64,000 nt of DNA from an uncultured Clostridia bacterium (GTDB lineage Bacteria; Bacillota; Clostridia; Christensenellales; Aristaeellaceae). The stretch is from the NCBI GenBank assembly GCA_937894675.1, contig CALCQO010000004.1, positions 218,447 to 282,446 of the forward strand, written 5' to 3'. The notes beneath the pieces were generated by a model. That model ran no database searches. It had not been told where the DNA came from and saw nothing but the letters and a program-made list of their open reading frames with translations. Of the stretch, positions 1-8,730 are shown in pieces (the first letter of the stretch is position 1; the number at the start of each line of letters is the position of its first letter). A program made the translations under genes and the position numbers.

Positions 1-2276
1 AAGGCAACAGGCAGCTGGTACTGCCAGTTTTCCTCGCCCGTCATGGCGTTGAGGCTGCGGATGGTGGCGGTTTTCTTGCCCTTGAGCCTGGTGAACACCG
101 TATTGCCCGTGTACAGGGACAGTGTACCGTCGGTATTGAAATCAAGTGCCGGGGAAGCGTCGGTATTGTCCCCCGCGTCCACCGCCCACACCGTTTCCAT
201 GGTGTTGGTATCCACGCAGCGCACGATGCCCTGCTTGTCGGCGATGAAAGCGTAGCCCATGTACATGGCGGCGCTGGCTTCCATGCTGACGGAGGTGTCC
301 TGCTGGTTGCCCTTGCTCTTGAGGTAATGTACCTCCGGGCTGAGGGCCAGGGACATGCTCTCCTGGTTGGCGTAATCGAACTTGGTGTTGAGTTTGGCGG
401 TGTACAAAAGGCCGTTCTCGCCCGCGACAATCATGGTGTCGCTGGAGCGGTCGAACAGGGGGGTGCCGTCAAAGGCGCCGTTGGTGCTGTACTGGCTTTG
501 CTTATCCGTGCGGCGGCCGTTGACAAAATACAGCTCCTTCTGGTCCAGCAGATTGTAGATGTACAGGCCGATGGCGCCGGTCTTGCCGGGCAGTTTGGAG
601 ATGCCCTGACCAAAGGCGATCAGCGGCTGGCCCTGGGGATCCACCGCCACGCTGCCCTTGAGCGGGAAGCCCACATCGATGGGCTCCCGGGTGGCGACGC
701 CGTCGTCCAGATCCAGGAAGTATACCTTGCCGTCCTGGGCCGCGAAGATGACTTCCTTCAGCGGGGACACGGCTTTCTTTTCCTCGGTGATGTTCATCGC
801 CAGGCGCAGTTCCTTAGACCATTTGACGATGGCGGGCTGCCCCGTCCACCCCAGGCCGTATACCCGGCCGGAATCCTCGGTGCGCAGGCTGCCCAGCTCT
901 GTCTGCCAGAGGACGGACAGCTGCTGCAATTGCACATCCACGCTGCCAAAGGCGGCGTTGCGGCGGAAGGAATCCCCCCGGAAGGTGAACACGCCCCCCT
1001 CGTAGGAGGTATACTGGGCGGGCACATTGATGGGGTCTTCCCTGGTAAAATCATTCTGTTTTCTGCCGCCCAGATAGGTGGCGTCAGTATATTTGAGTTT
1101 AGCAGGCGCCGCTGCTTCGGAGGCCTCCGCTGTCAACACAGGCATGGGGGTGGCATCCGGCTGGGCGGGAATGGCCGCTGCCTGCTGCGCCGGGGCAGGC
1201 TGCTGGGTGGCAAGGGACTGCTGCCCCTGAGCCTGCTGAGCAATTTCAGGGTACTCATCAGAAATTTCGCCCGTCTCCCCCTCGTTCTCTACAGGGGTTT
1301 GCGCCTGCTGGGAAATGTCGGGCTGCTGGGTTTGCAGGGGCTGCGCGGTGACCACGGTTACCGGCGGGATAAAGGGCGGGGCGGTATACACCGCCTGCTG
1401 GGTAGCAACCGCCTGGGCTGTCATCTGGGTGGGGGCGGGGGTCGCCTGAGGCTGCTGGGTTGCCCCCAGCAGAGCGAGGCCGGCGGGTTGGCCCGATACC
1501 GGCGGCTGTGTAATAGGCGGCTGGGTGGGGATTACGGTGGGCGCCGTGGTGGGCTCGGTAATGCTCATCTGAATGGAACGGCTTTCCGACAGCCACTTGC
1601 CGTCCTTGAACACATTGGCGAACACAGCCCCCTCAAAGGGCTCGTCAAACACCACCGTGGCTGTCCACACGGTGTTCTCCGTATCCTTGGCGGCGGTCAC
1701 GCTGTTGATGACGTTGCCGTTTTCATCCTGCAAGCGCACATCCTCCACCGCGATGTCGGTGGTAAAGGTAAACACGGTGCGCACGCCGGTTACCCCGTAG
1801 GGCTCGGCGTTTTCAAACTTAATCAATTTGGGCACAGCCTGGCTGTCGATGCCCAGCACATTGTCGATTACCCCGGCGATGGGCTTGCGGATGGTGCCCA
1901 GGGGGCCGGTATTATCCTTGGGAACAAAGAAATACAAGACGGCAACCAACGCCAGCAGCAGCAAAACCAGCCCCACCAGGATAAAGGGCCAGCGGCGGGG
2001 CGCGTCCTCATAATCGTCGTAATCGTCATCCCTGTCATCCAGCCGGGTGTTGGGGGGATAATGATCATAATCGTATACGGTGGGCGCGTTGCGCTGGGCG
2101 GGCATGGGGGGCTGCTGGGGGTAATGCTCGTTCATGGGCAGGGGCACACGGCCGGAATCCGGCTGGTAGCTGGGGCGCCGCGCCGAGCTTACCTGCGGCT
2201 GCTCCTCATTTGCTTTATGCCGGTCCGAGCGGCGCTTTCGCTCCGGTCTTTCGCCCCCGGGGTAGTAGCTTGACAA
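1..2276 (-). CDS. Membrane-anchored PQQ-like beta-propeller protein (3' end outside window)
   Basis: The reading frame is open from a TTG at 2276 to the window edge, so the C-terminus is missing. TTG is chosen because a GAAAGGGG ribosome binding site lies about 9 bases upstream and the only nearby ATG (2281) gives a short out-of-frame ORF. The first 95 residues are charged and Pro/Tyr/Asp-rich, followed by one membrane segment at about 96-118 (WPFILVGLVLLLLALVAVL). A folded region with immunoglobulin-like character follows, then a long Gln/Pro/Thr-rich linker (about 220-390), then repeats typical of PQQ-like propellers (phrases such as YFLDLDDG, GIVRCVDTNTMETVWAVDAG, SLNAMTGEENW). By analogy with such proteins it is probably an extracytoplasmic scaffold; the substrate is unknown. 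It starts 33 bp after glyQS and is likely cotranscribed with it. Confidence 0.75.
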   Translation of the reverse strand, partial: MSSYYPGGERPERKRRSDRHKANEEQPQVSSARRPSYQPDSGRVPLPMNEHYPQQPPMPAQRNAPTVYDYDHYPPNTRLDDRDDDYDDYEDAPRRWPFILVGLVLLLLALVAVLYFFVPKDNTGPLGTIRKPIAGVIDNVLGIDSQAVPKLIKFENAEPYGVTGVRTVFTFTTDIAVEDVRLQDENGNVINSVTAAKDTENTVWTATVVFDEPFEGAVFANVFKDGKWLSESRSIQMSITEPTTAPTVIPTQPPITQPPVSGQPAGLALLGATQQPQATPAPTQMTAQAVATQQAVYTAPPFIPPVTVVTAQPLQTQQPDISQQAQTPVENEGETGEISDEYPEIAQQAQGQQSLATQQPAPAQQAAAIPAQPDATPMPVLTAEASEAAAPAKLKYTDATYLGGRKQNDFTREDPINVPAQYTSYEGGVFTFRGDSFRRNAAFGSVDVQLQQLSVLWQTELGSLRTEDSGRVYGLGWTGQPAIVKWSKELRLAMNITEEKKAVSPLKEVIFAAQDGKVYFLDLDDGVATREPIDVGFPLKGSVAVDPQGQPLIAFGQGISKLPGKTGAIGLYIYNLLDQKELYFVNGRRTDKQSQYSTNGAFDGTPLFDRSSDTMIVAGENGLLYTAKLNTKFDYANQESMSLALSPEVHYLKSKGNQQDTSVSMEASAAMYMGYAFIADKQGIVRCVDTNTMETVWAVDAGDNTDASPALDFNTDGTLSLYTGNTVFTRLKGKKTATIRSLNAMTGEENWQYQLPVA

Positions 2277-2309
2277 TTCATTCGCCCCTTTCAATCATCG
2301 GTGCGTATG

Positions 2310-3698
2310 TCAGAACGCGATCTTATCCTCGATAAACTGCTTCAGGTCAGCGATGGCCACACGTTCCTGCGCCATGCTGTCGCGCTCGCGCACGGTAACG
2401 GTTTCATCTTCCAAGGTATCAAAGTCCACGGTGATGCACAGCGGGGTGCCGATTTCATCCTGGCGGCGGTACCGCTTGCCGATGGAGCCGGACTCGTCAT
2501 AATCAATCATAAAGTGCTTGGACAGCTGCCGGAACAGCTGGGTCGCCTTGTCCCCCAGCTTGTTTTTCTGCAGGGGCAGCACACAAGCCTTGTAGGGCGC
2601 CAGCGCCGGGTGCAGACGCAGCACCACGCGGGTGTCATTCTCCAATTGCTCTTCCTCGTAGGCGTTGCACAGGAAAGCCAGGGCCATGCGGTCCGCTCCC
2701 AGGGAGGGCTCCACCACATAGGGGATATAGCGCTCGTTGGTGATGGGGTCGATATATTCCATGTTCTCGCCGCTGGTGTTCTGGTGGGCGGTCAGGTCAA
2801 AATCCGTCCGGTCGGCTATGCCCCACAGTTCGCCCCAGCCAAAGGGAAAGAGGAACTCGAAGTCTGTCGTCGCCTTGGAATAATGGGACAATTCCTCGGG
2901 CTTGTGGTCGCGCAGACGCAGGTTTTCTTCCTTGATGCCAAGGGACAACAGCCAGTCTCGGCAGAAAGCGCGCCAGTACTCGAACCACTCCAGGTCTGTG
3001 CCGGGCTGGCAGAAAAACTCCAGCTCCATCTGCTCAAACTCCCGGGTGCGGAAAATAAAGTTGCCGGGGGTAATCTCGTTGCGGAAGGACTTGCCCACCT
3101 GGGCGATGCCCATGGGCAGCTTGCGCCTCGTGGCGCGGACTACGTTTTTAAAGTTGACGAAAATGCCCTGGGCGGTTTCCGGCCGCAGGTACAATTCGGT
3201 GGAGTTATCCTCCGTGACTCCCTGATGGGTTTTGAACATCAGGTTGAACTTGCGGATGCCGGTAAAATCCTTCTTGCCGCAGGTGGGGCAGGCGATGCCT
3301 TTGTCCTGGATATAGGTTTCCAACTCCTCATTGCTCCAGCCGTCGGCCTGGATGGTTTCGCCCTGGGCTTTGGCCCAGTCCTCCGCCAGCTGATCGGCGC
3401 GGAAGCGGGCTTTGCAGGCCTTGCAGTCCATCAGCGGGTCGTTGAAGGTGCCCACATGGCCGGATGCTACCCAGACATTGCGGTTCATCAATATCGCCGC
3501 GTCCAAGCCCACATTGGTGGGGGATTCCTGCACGAACTTCTTCCACCAGGCCTTTTTGACGTTGTTTTTAAACTCCACGCCCAGCGGGCCGTAATCCCAT
3601 GTATTGGCCAGGCCGCCGTAGATTTCGCTGCCTGAGAAGATAAAGCCGCGCACCTTGCACAGCGCTACCAATTTATCCATTGTCAACTTTTCTGGCAT
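2310..3698 (-). CDS. glyQS: Glycyl-tRNA synthetase, homodimeric type
   Basis: 462 residues. It charges tRNA-Gly with glycine in the cytoplasm. The class II motifs are visible: motif 2 around GKSFRNEITP, the glycine-recognition segment FRTREFEQMELEFF, and motif 3 as VVEPSLGADRMALAFL. Zinc-binding-type CxxC pairs occur at CKAC and CPTC in the insertion. The C-terminal anticodon-binding domain begins near LHPALAPYKACVLPL. Length and single-chain architecture match the alpha2 GlyRS of Gram-positives, archaea and eukaryotes, not the alpha2beta2 GlyQ/GlyS pair. A consensus SigA promoter lies just upstream. I see no T-box sequence in the short leader, although T-boxes often control this gene in Firmicutes. 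Confidence 0.97.
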   Translation of the reverse strand: MPEKLTMDKLVALCKVRGFIFSGSEIYGGLANTWDYGPLGVEFKNNVKKAWWKKFVQESPTNVGLDAAILMNRNVWVASGHVGTFNDPLMDCKACKARFRADQLAEDWAKAQGETIQADGWSNEELETYIQDKGIACPTCGKKDFTGIRKFNLMFKTHQGVTEDNSTELYLRPETAQGIFVNFKNVVRATRRKLPMGIAQVGKSFRNEITPGNFIFRTREFEQMELEFFCQPGTDLEWFEYWRAFCRDWLLSLGIKEENLRLRDHKPEELSHYSKATTDFEFLFPFGWGELWGIADRTDFDLTAHQNTSGENMEYIDPITNERYIPYVVEPSLGADRMALAFLCNAYEEEQLENDTRVVLRLHPALAPYKACVLPLQKNKLGDKATQLFRQLSKHFMIDYDESGSIGKRYRRQDEIGTPLCITVDFDTLEDETVTVRERDSMAQERVAIADLKQFIEDKIAF

Positions 3699-3730
3699 GA
3701 AAAGAAACCCCTTTCCCCTATATCAGCAAC

Positions 3731-3759
3731 ATTTTATCTGTATCCCCAGGGGTTGTCAA
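3731..3759 (-). promoter_or_regulatory. SigA-type promoter of glyQS
   Basis: Read on the minus strand: TTGACA (3759-3754), 17-base spacer, TAAAAT (3736-3731). It lies 33 bases before the glyQS start codon and drives a short leader. Confidence 0.8.
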
Positions 3760-3778
3760 GGAAGGGGGGCGGGCATCG

Positions 3779-3807
3779 TTGACAGGCAAGGGATTACAGG
3801 CTAATAT
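3779..3807 (+). promoter_or_regulatory. Candidate promoter of the glycan cluster
   Basis: TTGACA (3779-3784), 17-base spacer, TAATAT (3802-3807). The -35 box is perfect and the -10 box matches four of six. It is divergent from the glyQS promoter and about 83 bases before the first sugar-transferase gene. Confidence 0.5.
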
Positions 3808-3889
3808 GAGGGTGGATATTTCCCCCGTCACTGGTACTTTTTTACGACCTGGGCCGCCTGATGTGCCGCCCGCAAAGTGAGCAGCGCAA

Positions 3890-4543
3890 ATGTACGCAAA
3901 GTATGTAAAAAGACCGTTGGATTTTCTTCTGTCGCTTCTGGGGATGGTGGTGCTGTCCCCCGTGTTTTTAATCATCATCATCGCCATCAAACTCAACAGC
4001 AGGGGGCCTGTCTTCTTTCAGCAAAAGCGGGTGGGCATCCATAAGAGCACCTTCATGATGCTCAAGTTCCGCACCATGCGCATCGACGCCCCCCACGATA
4101 CCCCCACCCACCTGCTGGAAGACCCGGATGCGTGGATCACCTCCACCGGCAAATTTCTTCGGAAAACCAGCCTGGACGAGCTGCCCCAGCTGCTGAACAT
4201 TTTGGCGGGACACATGGCTGTCATCGGCCCGCGCCCGGCGCTGTGGAACCAATACGATTTAATCGCCGAGAGGGACAAGTACAACGCCAACGATGTGCGC
4301 CCAGGCCTGACCGGCTGGGCTCAGATTAACGGCCGGGACGCCCTGGAAATCCCGGACAAAGCCCGGTATGACGGGGAGTATGTAAACAACATCAGCCTAT
4401 CCATGGACATCAAATGCTTTGTGGGCACCATCGTCAGCGTGCTGAAGAACGACGGCGTGGTTGAGGGGGGGACGGGGAGGCTGAATAAAAAGGATACACC
4501 AGTTGAGGGTCTTGATAGGCAGCATCTGTCAGAGGACGACTAG
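3890..4543 (+). CDS. Phosphoglycosyl transferase (bacterial sugar transferase family), first copy
   Basis: 217 residues. Proteins of this monotopic family (PglC, WcaJ, EpsL) move a sugar phosphate from a nucleotide sugar to undecaprenyl phosphate and so start a surface glycan. Visible signatures: a single hydrophobic reentrant segment at about 9-33 after KRPLDF, LKFRTMR, the acidic catalytic stretch LRKTSLDELPQLLNIL, IGPRPAL, and RPGLTGWAQINGRD. The full length is that of the catalytic core alone, so it is a short PglC-like form. The ribosome binding site is weak (AAAGTGAG). The C-terminal 30 residues are hydrophilic and not conserved. It heads a plus-strand set of five glycan genes; the acceptor sugar cannot be read from sequence. 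Confidence 0.9.
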   Translation: MYAKYVKRPLDFLLSLLGMVVLSPVFLIIIIAIKLNSRGPVFFQQKRVGIHKSTFMMLKFRTMRIDAPHDTPTHLLEDPDAWITSTGKFLRKTSLDELPQLLNILAGHMAVIGPRPALWNQYDLIAERDKYNANDVRPGLTGWAQINGRDALEIPDKARYDGEYVNNISLSMDIKCFVGTIVSVLKNDGVVEGGTGRLNKKDTPVEGLDRQHLSEDD

Positions 4544-4644
4544 CAGGCATCATTCCCATTAGGAGGAAACCCAGAAAGCAGCATTACAGTTGAAGAAAAC
4601 GCCGGAATTTTGTTGGATTATTTATTGAAAAGCGCCCGCATTAA

Positions 4645-4673
4645 TTGACTGATTACCCCATTTATGGTATGTT
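4645..4673 (+). promoter_or_regulatory. Possible internal promoter before the aminotransferase
   Basis: TTGACT, 17-base spacer, TATGTT. It lies in a 175-base AT-rich gap (4544-4718) that otherwise has no gene I can support. Confidence 0.35.
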
Positions 4674-4718
4674 TCTCATGTTAGGCATGCAATGAATGTG
4701 GACAGTAGGAGGACTAGT

Positions 4719-5927
4719 GTGAAAATACAGTTTTCGCCGCCGGATATTACTGATCTGGAACTGCGTTATGTGGAAGATGCATTGCGCTCAGGCTGGATTA
4801 CGACCGGGCCAAAAACCAAGGAGTTTGAAACCAGGCTTTCCGCGTTTTATGGCACCCCGCGCACTGTCTGCGTCAACTCCGCCACCGCCGCGATGGAATT
4901 GGTTCTTCGGGAAATGGGCATCGGACCCGGGGATGAGGTGATTACCTCCTCGTATACCTACTCCGCATCAGCTTCCATCATTGAGCATGTGGGAGCAAAA
5001 ATTGTTTTGGTTGATGTGGCCAAAGACAGCTATTTTATGGACTATGAGCAGCTTGAGCAGGCGATAACAGAACGGACCAAAGCTATCATACCTGTGGACA
5101 TCGGCGGGGTGATGGCGGACTATGACAAAGTGTATGAGGCCGTCCGCTCCAAGAAGCATCTTTATCATCCCACCAACACAAAACAAGCCCTTTTTGATCA
5201 TCCTGTTATACTTGCGGATGCCGCGCATTCTATCGGTTCTTCCCTTCGCGGCAAATGCAGCGGCACTTGCGCCGATTTCACCGCTTTTTCTTTCCATGCT
5301 GTGAAAAACCTGACCACCTCAGAAGGCGGCGCCATTACCTGGCTGCCCAGAGATGGTATAGAAATCGAGGATTTGTATCAGGATTTCCAACTCTATTCCC
5401 TCCACGGGCAGAGCAAGGACGCTTTGTCCAAAATGAGACTGGGTTCCTGGGAGTACGACATCGTGTTCCCAGGCTACAAGTGCAACATGATTGATATCCT
5501 GGCCGCGCTGGGATTGGCGCAGTTGGAGCGCTTCCCCGCCATGTCAGAAAAGAGACATCAAACCATCGCGGCTTATGACCAGGCTTTCCTGCCTTTAGGG
5601 TTGCAGAGTCTGCAGCATCAAGGCGAAGACCACTGTGGAAATGGCCATCTTTATCTGTTGCGCATCCCCGGTATCAATGAAAAGCAGCGCAATAAAGTGA
5701 TTGACGCCATGGCGGAAAAGGGAGTTGCCTGCAACGTGCACTTCAAGCCCCTCCCCATGTTCACCGGCTATAAAGCGATGGGTTTTGATATCAAGGATTA
5801 TCCCAACGCGTACAATCAGTACTGCAATGAGATTACCCTGCCGACCCATACCCTGCTGACTGAGGAACAGGTTGCCTTTGTCATTGAATGCATGACCAGT
5901 GTTCTAAAAAAGATGAAAATCGTGTAA
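4719..5927 (+). CDS. PLP-dependent sugar aminotransferase, DegT/DnrJ/EryC1/StrS family
   Basis: 402 residues. It is expected to aminate a keto-deoxy nucleotide sugar, using glutamate as amino donor. I chose the GTG at 4719 (MKIQFSPPDI...) because AGGAGG sits six bases upstream; an ATG at 4692 lacks a site. Family features: the N-terminal GWITTGPKTKEFE segment, SATAAMEL that binds the PLP phosphate, the ADAAHSIGS motif (Asp about 167, His about 170), and the Schiff-base lysine in SFHAVKNLTTSEGG (about Lys196). The C-terminal half has the usual HLYLLRIPG and GVACNVHFKPL motifs. It lies between two phosphoglycosyl transferases and upstream of a formyltransferase, which suggests a 4-amino sugar for a surface glycan. 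No 4,6-dehydratase is in the window. Confidence 0.92.
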   Translation: MKIQFSPPDITDLELRYVEDALRSGWITTGPKTKEFETRLSAFYGTPRTVCVNSATAAMELVLREMGIGPGDEVITSSYTYSASASIIEHVGAKIVLVDVAKDSYFMDYEQLEQAITERTKAIIPVDIGGVMADYDKVYEAVRSKKHLYHPTNTKQALFDHPVILADAAHSIGSSLRGKCSGTCADFTAFSFHAVKNLTTSEGGAITWLPRDGIEIEDLYQDFQLYSLHGQSKDALSKMRLGSWEYDIVFPGYKCNMIDILAALGLAQLERFPAMSEKRHQTIAAYDQAFLPLGLQSLQHQGEDHCGNGHLYLLRIPGINEKQRNKVIDAMAEKGVACNVHFKPLPMFTGYKAMGFDIKDYPNAYNQYCNEITLPTHTLLTEEQVAFVIECMTSVLKKMKIV

Positions 5928-5965
5928 CCCACATTGCATTTTTCTACGATAAGGAACACCTGCCC

Positions 5966-6613
5966 GTGATATACAGAAATTTTGTCAAGCGTGTGCTGGA
6001 TATTCTTCTTTCCCTGATTGCCCTGCCGTTTTTTGGTATCCTATGCCTGGTGCTAGTACCGGCTATCCTTCTGCAAGATGGAAGGCCGGTTTTTTATATT
6101 TCTCCGCGGCTGGGCAAAAACGGCAAGGTGTTTCAGATGTACAAGTTCCGCAGCATGCTGAACAACGCGCCGGATATCCGCCTGGAGGACGGTTCCACCT
6201 ATAACGCAGAAGATGACCCCAGGGTCACCCCGCTGGGGCGTTTGCTGAGAAAAACCTCCCTGGATGAAACCCCGCAGATTCTGAATGTTCTGCGCGGGGA
6301 TATGAGTTTTGTCGGCCCAAGGCCTGATTTGCCTGGCCAAAGAGAATTATATGACCAGGAGGACATCAAAAAGCTGGATGTCTTGCCCGGTATTACCGGT
6401 TACAGCCAGGCATTTTTCCGCAACTCCATTGAATGGAAGGAGCGTCTGAAACTGGATGTTTATTACGCGGAGCATGTATCATTTCTTCTGGATGTAAAAA
6501 TTATATACCAGACATTTGCGACTGTCCTGACGCGGAAAAATGTCTATGTCAAGCCGCAACAGAACGCGGAGCAACCTGAACAAAACCAGGATGCAGGGAA
6601 GGGGTACAAATGA
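5966..6613 (+). CDS. Phosphoglycosyl transferase, second copy
   Basis: 215 residues from a GTG at 5966 (MIYRNFVKRVLDILLSL), preceded by AAGGA; this start aligns with the family better than an upstream ATG at 5888, which would overlap the aminotransferase and has no ribosome binding site. Motifs: KRVLDILLS plus a hydrophobic segment at about 8-35, FRSM, LRKTSLDETPQILNVL, FVGPRPDLPGQ, LPGITGYSQ. It is only distantly similar to the copy at 3890, so this is not a recent duplication. Its probable role is priming undecaprenyl phosphate with a sugar phosphate at the inner leaflet. It overlaps the formyltransferase gene by four bases, indicating one transcript. Confidence 0.9.
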   Translation: MIYRNFVKRVLDILLSLIALPFFGILCLVLVPAILLQDGRPVFYISPRLGKNGKVFQMYKFRSMLNNAPDIRLEDGSTYNAEDDPRVTPLGRLLRKTSLDETPQILNVLRGDMSFVGPRPDLPGQRELYDQEDIKKLDVLPGITGYSQAFFRNSIEWKERLKLDVYYAEHVSFLLDVKIIYQTFATVLTRKNVYVKPQQNAEQPEQNQDAGKGYK

Positions 6614-7530
6614 AGTACATTCTATTCATTGGCGGCCGGGTCGGATATGAGGCGCTGAAAATCCTCTCGCCCCTGGTATCCATTCAGCACGTGTTTCTGG
6701 AAAAGGAACATGCCCACGAAAACACAACGTACAGCAAGGATATCCTCGCCCATTGCCGGGACAGGGGCATTCCCTGCACCACGCAGCTGGATGACGCATC
6801 CGTTGTCGCCATCTGCCAAACAGTTCAGCCGGACTACCTGATGTGCTTTGGGTACAGGAGGATGCTTAGGGAGGCTGTCTGCGCTTGCGCCGGCATCGCC
6901 TGTATCGGCAGCCACTTCGCGCCATTGCCCCGGTACCGGGGCTTCGCGCCCCTGAATTGGGTGCTCCTCAACGGTGAGCCGAAAACCGCTGTCAACATTT
7001 TTTTCCTGGCGGATCAGGTTGACGCGGGGGACATCATCGCCCGGGAATGGGTCGATATTGACATCAAGGATGACATCAACACCCTGACGGATAAATGCCT
7101 GGTTGCTTTGGTACCCGCCCTGCAGAAAGCTGTCCTGTCGCTGGAGAGCGGCCATCCCCAAGGGGAAAAGCAGGATCACAGCCTGGCAAGCTTCACCTGC
7201 TCAAGAAATCCTGAGGACGGGCTGATTGACTGGTCGAAAAGCTCCTGGGAGATTTACAACCAGGTCAGAGCGCTGACCTACCCCATGCCGGGGGCGTTCA
7301 CGACCTATAACGGTGAAAGGCTGTATATCTGGCAGTGCAGCATGGTGGACGAACTGGAATATGTTGGCCGGGTCTGCGGGAAGGTAATCGCAGTTGACCG
7401 GGAGAATAAAGCATTCAAAGTGCTGACAGGGGATGGCAGCATCCTGGTCACCAAAGCATCCTTGGATCAGAAAAATCCGGAATGTTCCGCCGACATCAGC
7501 AGCATCCGCGTCACGCTGGGCAGGTCGTAG
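6610..7530 (+). CDS. Formyltransferase-family protein, probable sugar N-formyltransferase
   Basis: 306 residues. The N-terminal two-thirds match the formyl transferase fold shared by Fmt, ArnA and sugar N-formyltransferases, which use 10-formyl-tetrahydrofolate. The loop SHFAPLPRYRGFAPLNWVLL carries the catalytic His (about His102), and VDAGDI carries the Asp (about Asp138). The third member of the usual Asn-His-Asp triad is replaced: Gly100 stands where ArnA and Fmt have Asn. The C-terminal portion (about 205-300, IDWSKSSWEIYNQVRALTYPMPGAF) resembles the Fmt C-terminal domain. The aminotransferase two genes upstream makes a formylated amino sugar the most likely product, but the substrate is inference. 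Confidence 0.82.
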   Translation: MKYILFIGGRVGYEALKILSPLVSIQHVFLEKEHAHENTTYSKDILAHCRDRGIPCTTQLDDASVVAICQTVQPDYLMCFGYRRMLREAVCACAGIACIGSHFAPLPRYRGFAPLNWVLLNGEPKTAVNIFFLADQVDAGDIIAREWVDIDIKDDINTLTDKCLVALVPALQKAVLSLESGHPQGEKQDHSLASFTCSRNPEDGLIDWSKSSWEIYNQVRALTYPMPGAFTTYNGERLYIWQCSMVDELEYVGRVCGKVIAVDRENKAFKVLTGDGSILVTKASLDQKNPECSADISSIRVTLGRS

Positions 7531-7581
7531 CATGCGCGGTACGCAAACATATTGCACCCTGTCTTTCAACAGGTTCATGCC

Positions 7582-8730
7582 ATGAAAATGCTGTATATCC
7601 TCAACCTGGCAAAACGGTTGAACCATTTTTCCCATTCCAGCATGCTGGCCGCTTTGTCCCTGGGAATGAACTTTCATATCGCGAGCAAATTCTCCTATCC
7701 ATCGCCCAAGGAAGTGCAAAAGGACGAAGAGAAATGGCATGTTTCCATACACCAGGTTGATTTCCGCAGGAACCCCCTGCATCCGGGCAACCTGAAAGCG
7801 TGGCGGCAGCTGAATGAGTTGGAAAAAAAGGTACGTTTCACCATCATTCACTGCAATACCCCGGTGGGGGGATTGCTGGGGCGGCTGCTGGGAAGAAAAT
7901 ACCGCATCCATCCGATGATTTACACCGCCCATGGCTTTCATTTCTATCAGGGAGCGCCGCTTATCAACTGGCTGCTGTTTTTTCCCATTGAGTGGCTCTG
8001 CGCGCGCTGGACTGATGTGTTGATTACCCTGAACAAAGAAGACTATGCCTTCGCGAAAAAACATATGCCCGCCAAGCGCGTTGAATATACTCCAGGCGTA
8101 GGCATTGATACCCGAAAATTTTCCATGCTGTCCGCGGAAAAGAAATCGGAAATACGCCGCAGCCTCGGTGTGCAGGACGACGAATTCATGTTCCTGTCCG
8201 TTGGCGAAATATCGCCCAACAAGAATCAAACCAACGCCATCAGGGCATTGGCCAAAGTAAACAATCCGCGTGTCAAGTACTTCATCGCAGGACAGGGTGA
8301 TCTCCAGACAGAAGTAGAAAAGCTGATTGAAGAGCATGATCTTTCCAGCCAAGTTAAACTACTAGGCTACCGAACAGACATCCCTGATTTATGCGGGGCT
8401 GCAGATGCCTACTTGTTTCCATCCTTCCGGGAAGGTCTCTCCGTCGCCCTGATGGAGGCCATGGCCTGCGGGCTGCCGGTGGTGGCTTCCCGGATTCGGG
8501 GCAACACGGATCTGATTGATGAGGGAAAGGGCGGGTATCTGGTGGACCCCCGGGACGTGGAGGGGATGGCGCAAGCCATCAAGACGCTGGTCACCAACCC
8601 TGAAGCAGCCGCCATGGGGCAGTACAACATGGAAAAGGTCAAGGATTTTGACATGGAGAAGGTAACCCAGGAGTTACGGAGGATATATCAGTCGGTGATG
8701 CCAGGGTCAGAAAACTCGGCTGAAAGCTGA
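7582..8730 (+). CDS. Glycosyltransferase family 4
   Basis: 382 residues from the ATG at 7582 (MKMLYILNLAKRLNHF). GT-B fold. The N-terminal domain contains IIHCNTPVGG and YTAHGFHFYQGAPLINW, typical of EpsD-like enzymes that extend exopolysaccharide chains. The C-terminal donor domain has VGEISPNKNQ, FIAGQGDL, LLGYRTDIPDL and the E-x7-E motif FREGLSVALMEAMACGLPVVAS. It probably adds the second sugar to the lipid-linked primer made by the neighbouring phosphoglycosyl transferases. The donor sugar is unknown. It is the last gene of the cluster and is followed by a hairpin terminator. No flippase or polymerase follows, so the pathway must be completed elsewhere. Confidence 0.9.
   Translation: MKMLYILNLAKRLNHFSHSSMLAALSLGMNFHIASKFSYPSPKEVQKDEEKWHVSIHQVDFRRNPLHPGNLKAWRQLNELEKKVRFTIIHCNTPVGGLLGRLLGRKYRIHPMIYTAHGFHFYQGAPLINWLLFFPIEWLCARWTDVLITLNKEDYAFAKKHMPAKRVEYTPGVGIDTRKFSMLSAEKKSEIRRSLGVQDDEFMFLSVGEISPNKNQTNAIRALAKVNNPRVKYFIAGQGDLQTEVEKLIEEHDLSSQVKLLGYRTDIPDLCGAADAYLFPSFREGLSVALMEAMACGLPVVASRIRGNTDLIDEGKGGYLVDPRDVEGMAQAIKTLVTNPEAAAMGQYNMEKVKDFDMEKVTQELRRIYQSVMPGSENSAES

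Noticed and set aside
327..2273. Long plus-strand ORF of 648 codons
   Set aside because: It is the antisense shadow of the propeller protein. Its translation is low-complexity (Gly/His/Leu-rich) with no domain, and the minus frame has a membrane segment and repeats.
2301..3635. Plus-strand ORF opposite glyQS
   Set aside because: Antisense of a clear glycyl-tRNA synthetase; an effect of high GC on stop codons.
3699..3889. Possible T-box before glyQS
   Set aside because: The leader is about 24 bases after the promoter and contains no GGTGGNACC motif or terminator.
4560..4650. AGGAGG at 4561 followed by an open frame encoding ITVEENAGILLDYLLKSARI
   Set aside because: No start codon at a proper distance. 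It may be the remnant of a small gene but cannot be supported.
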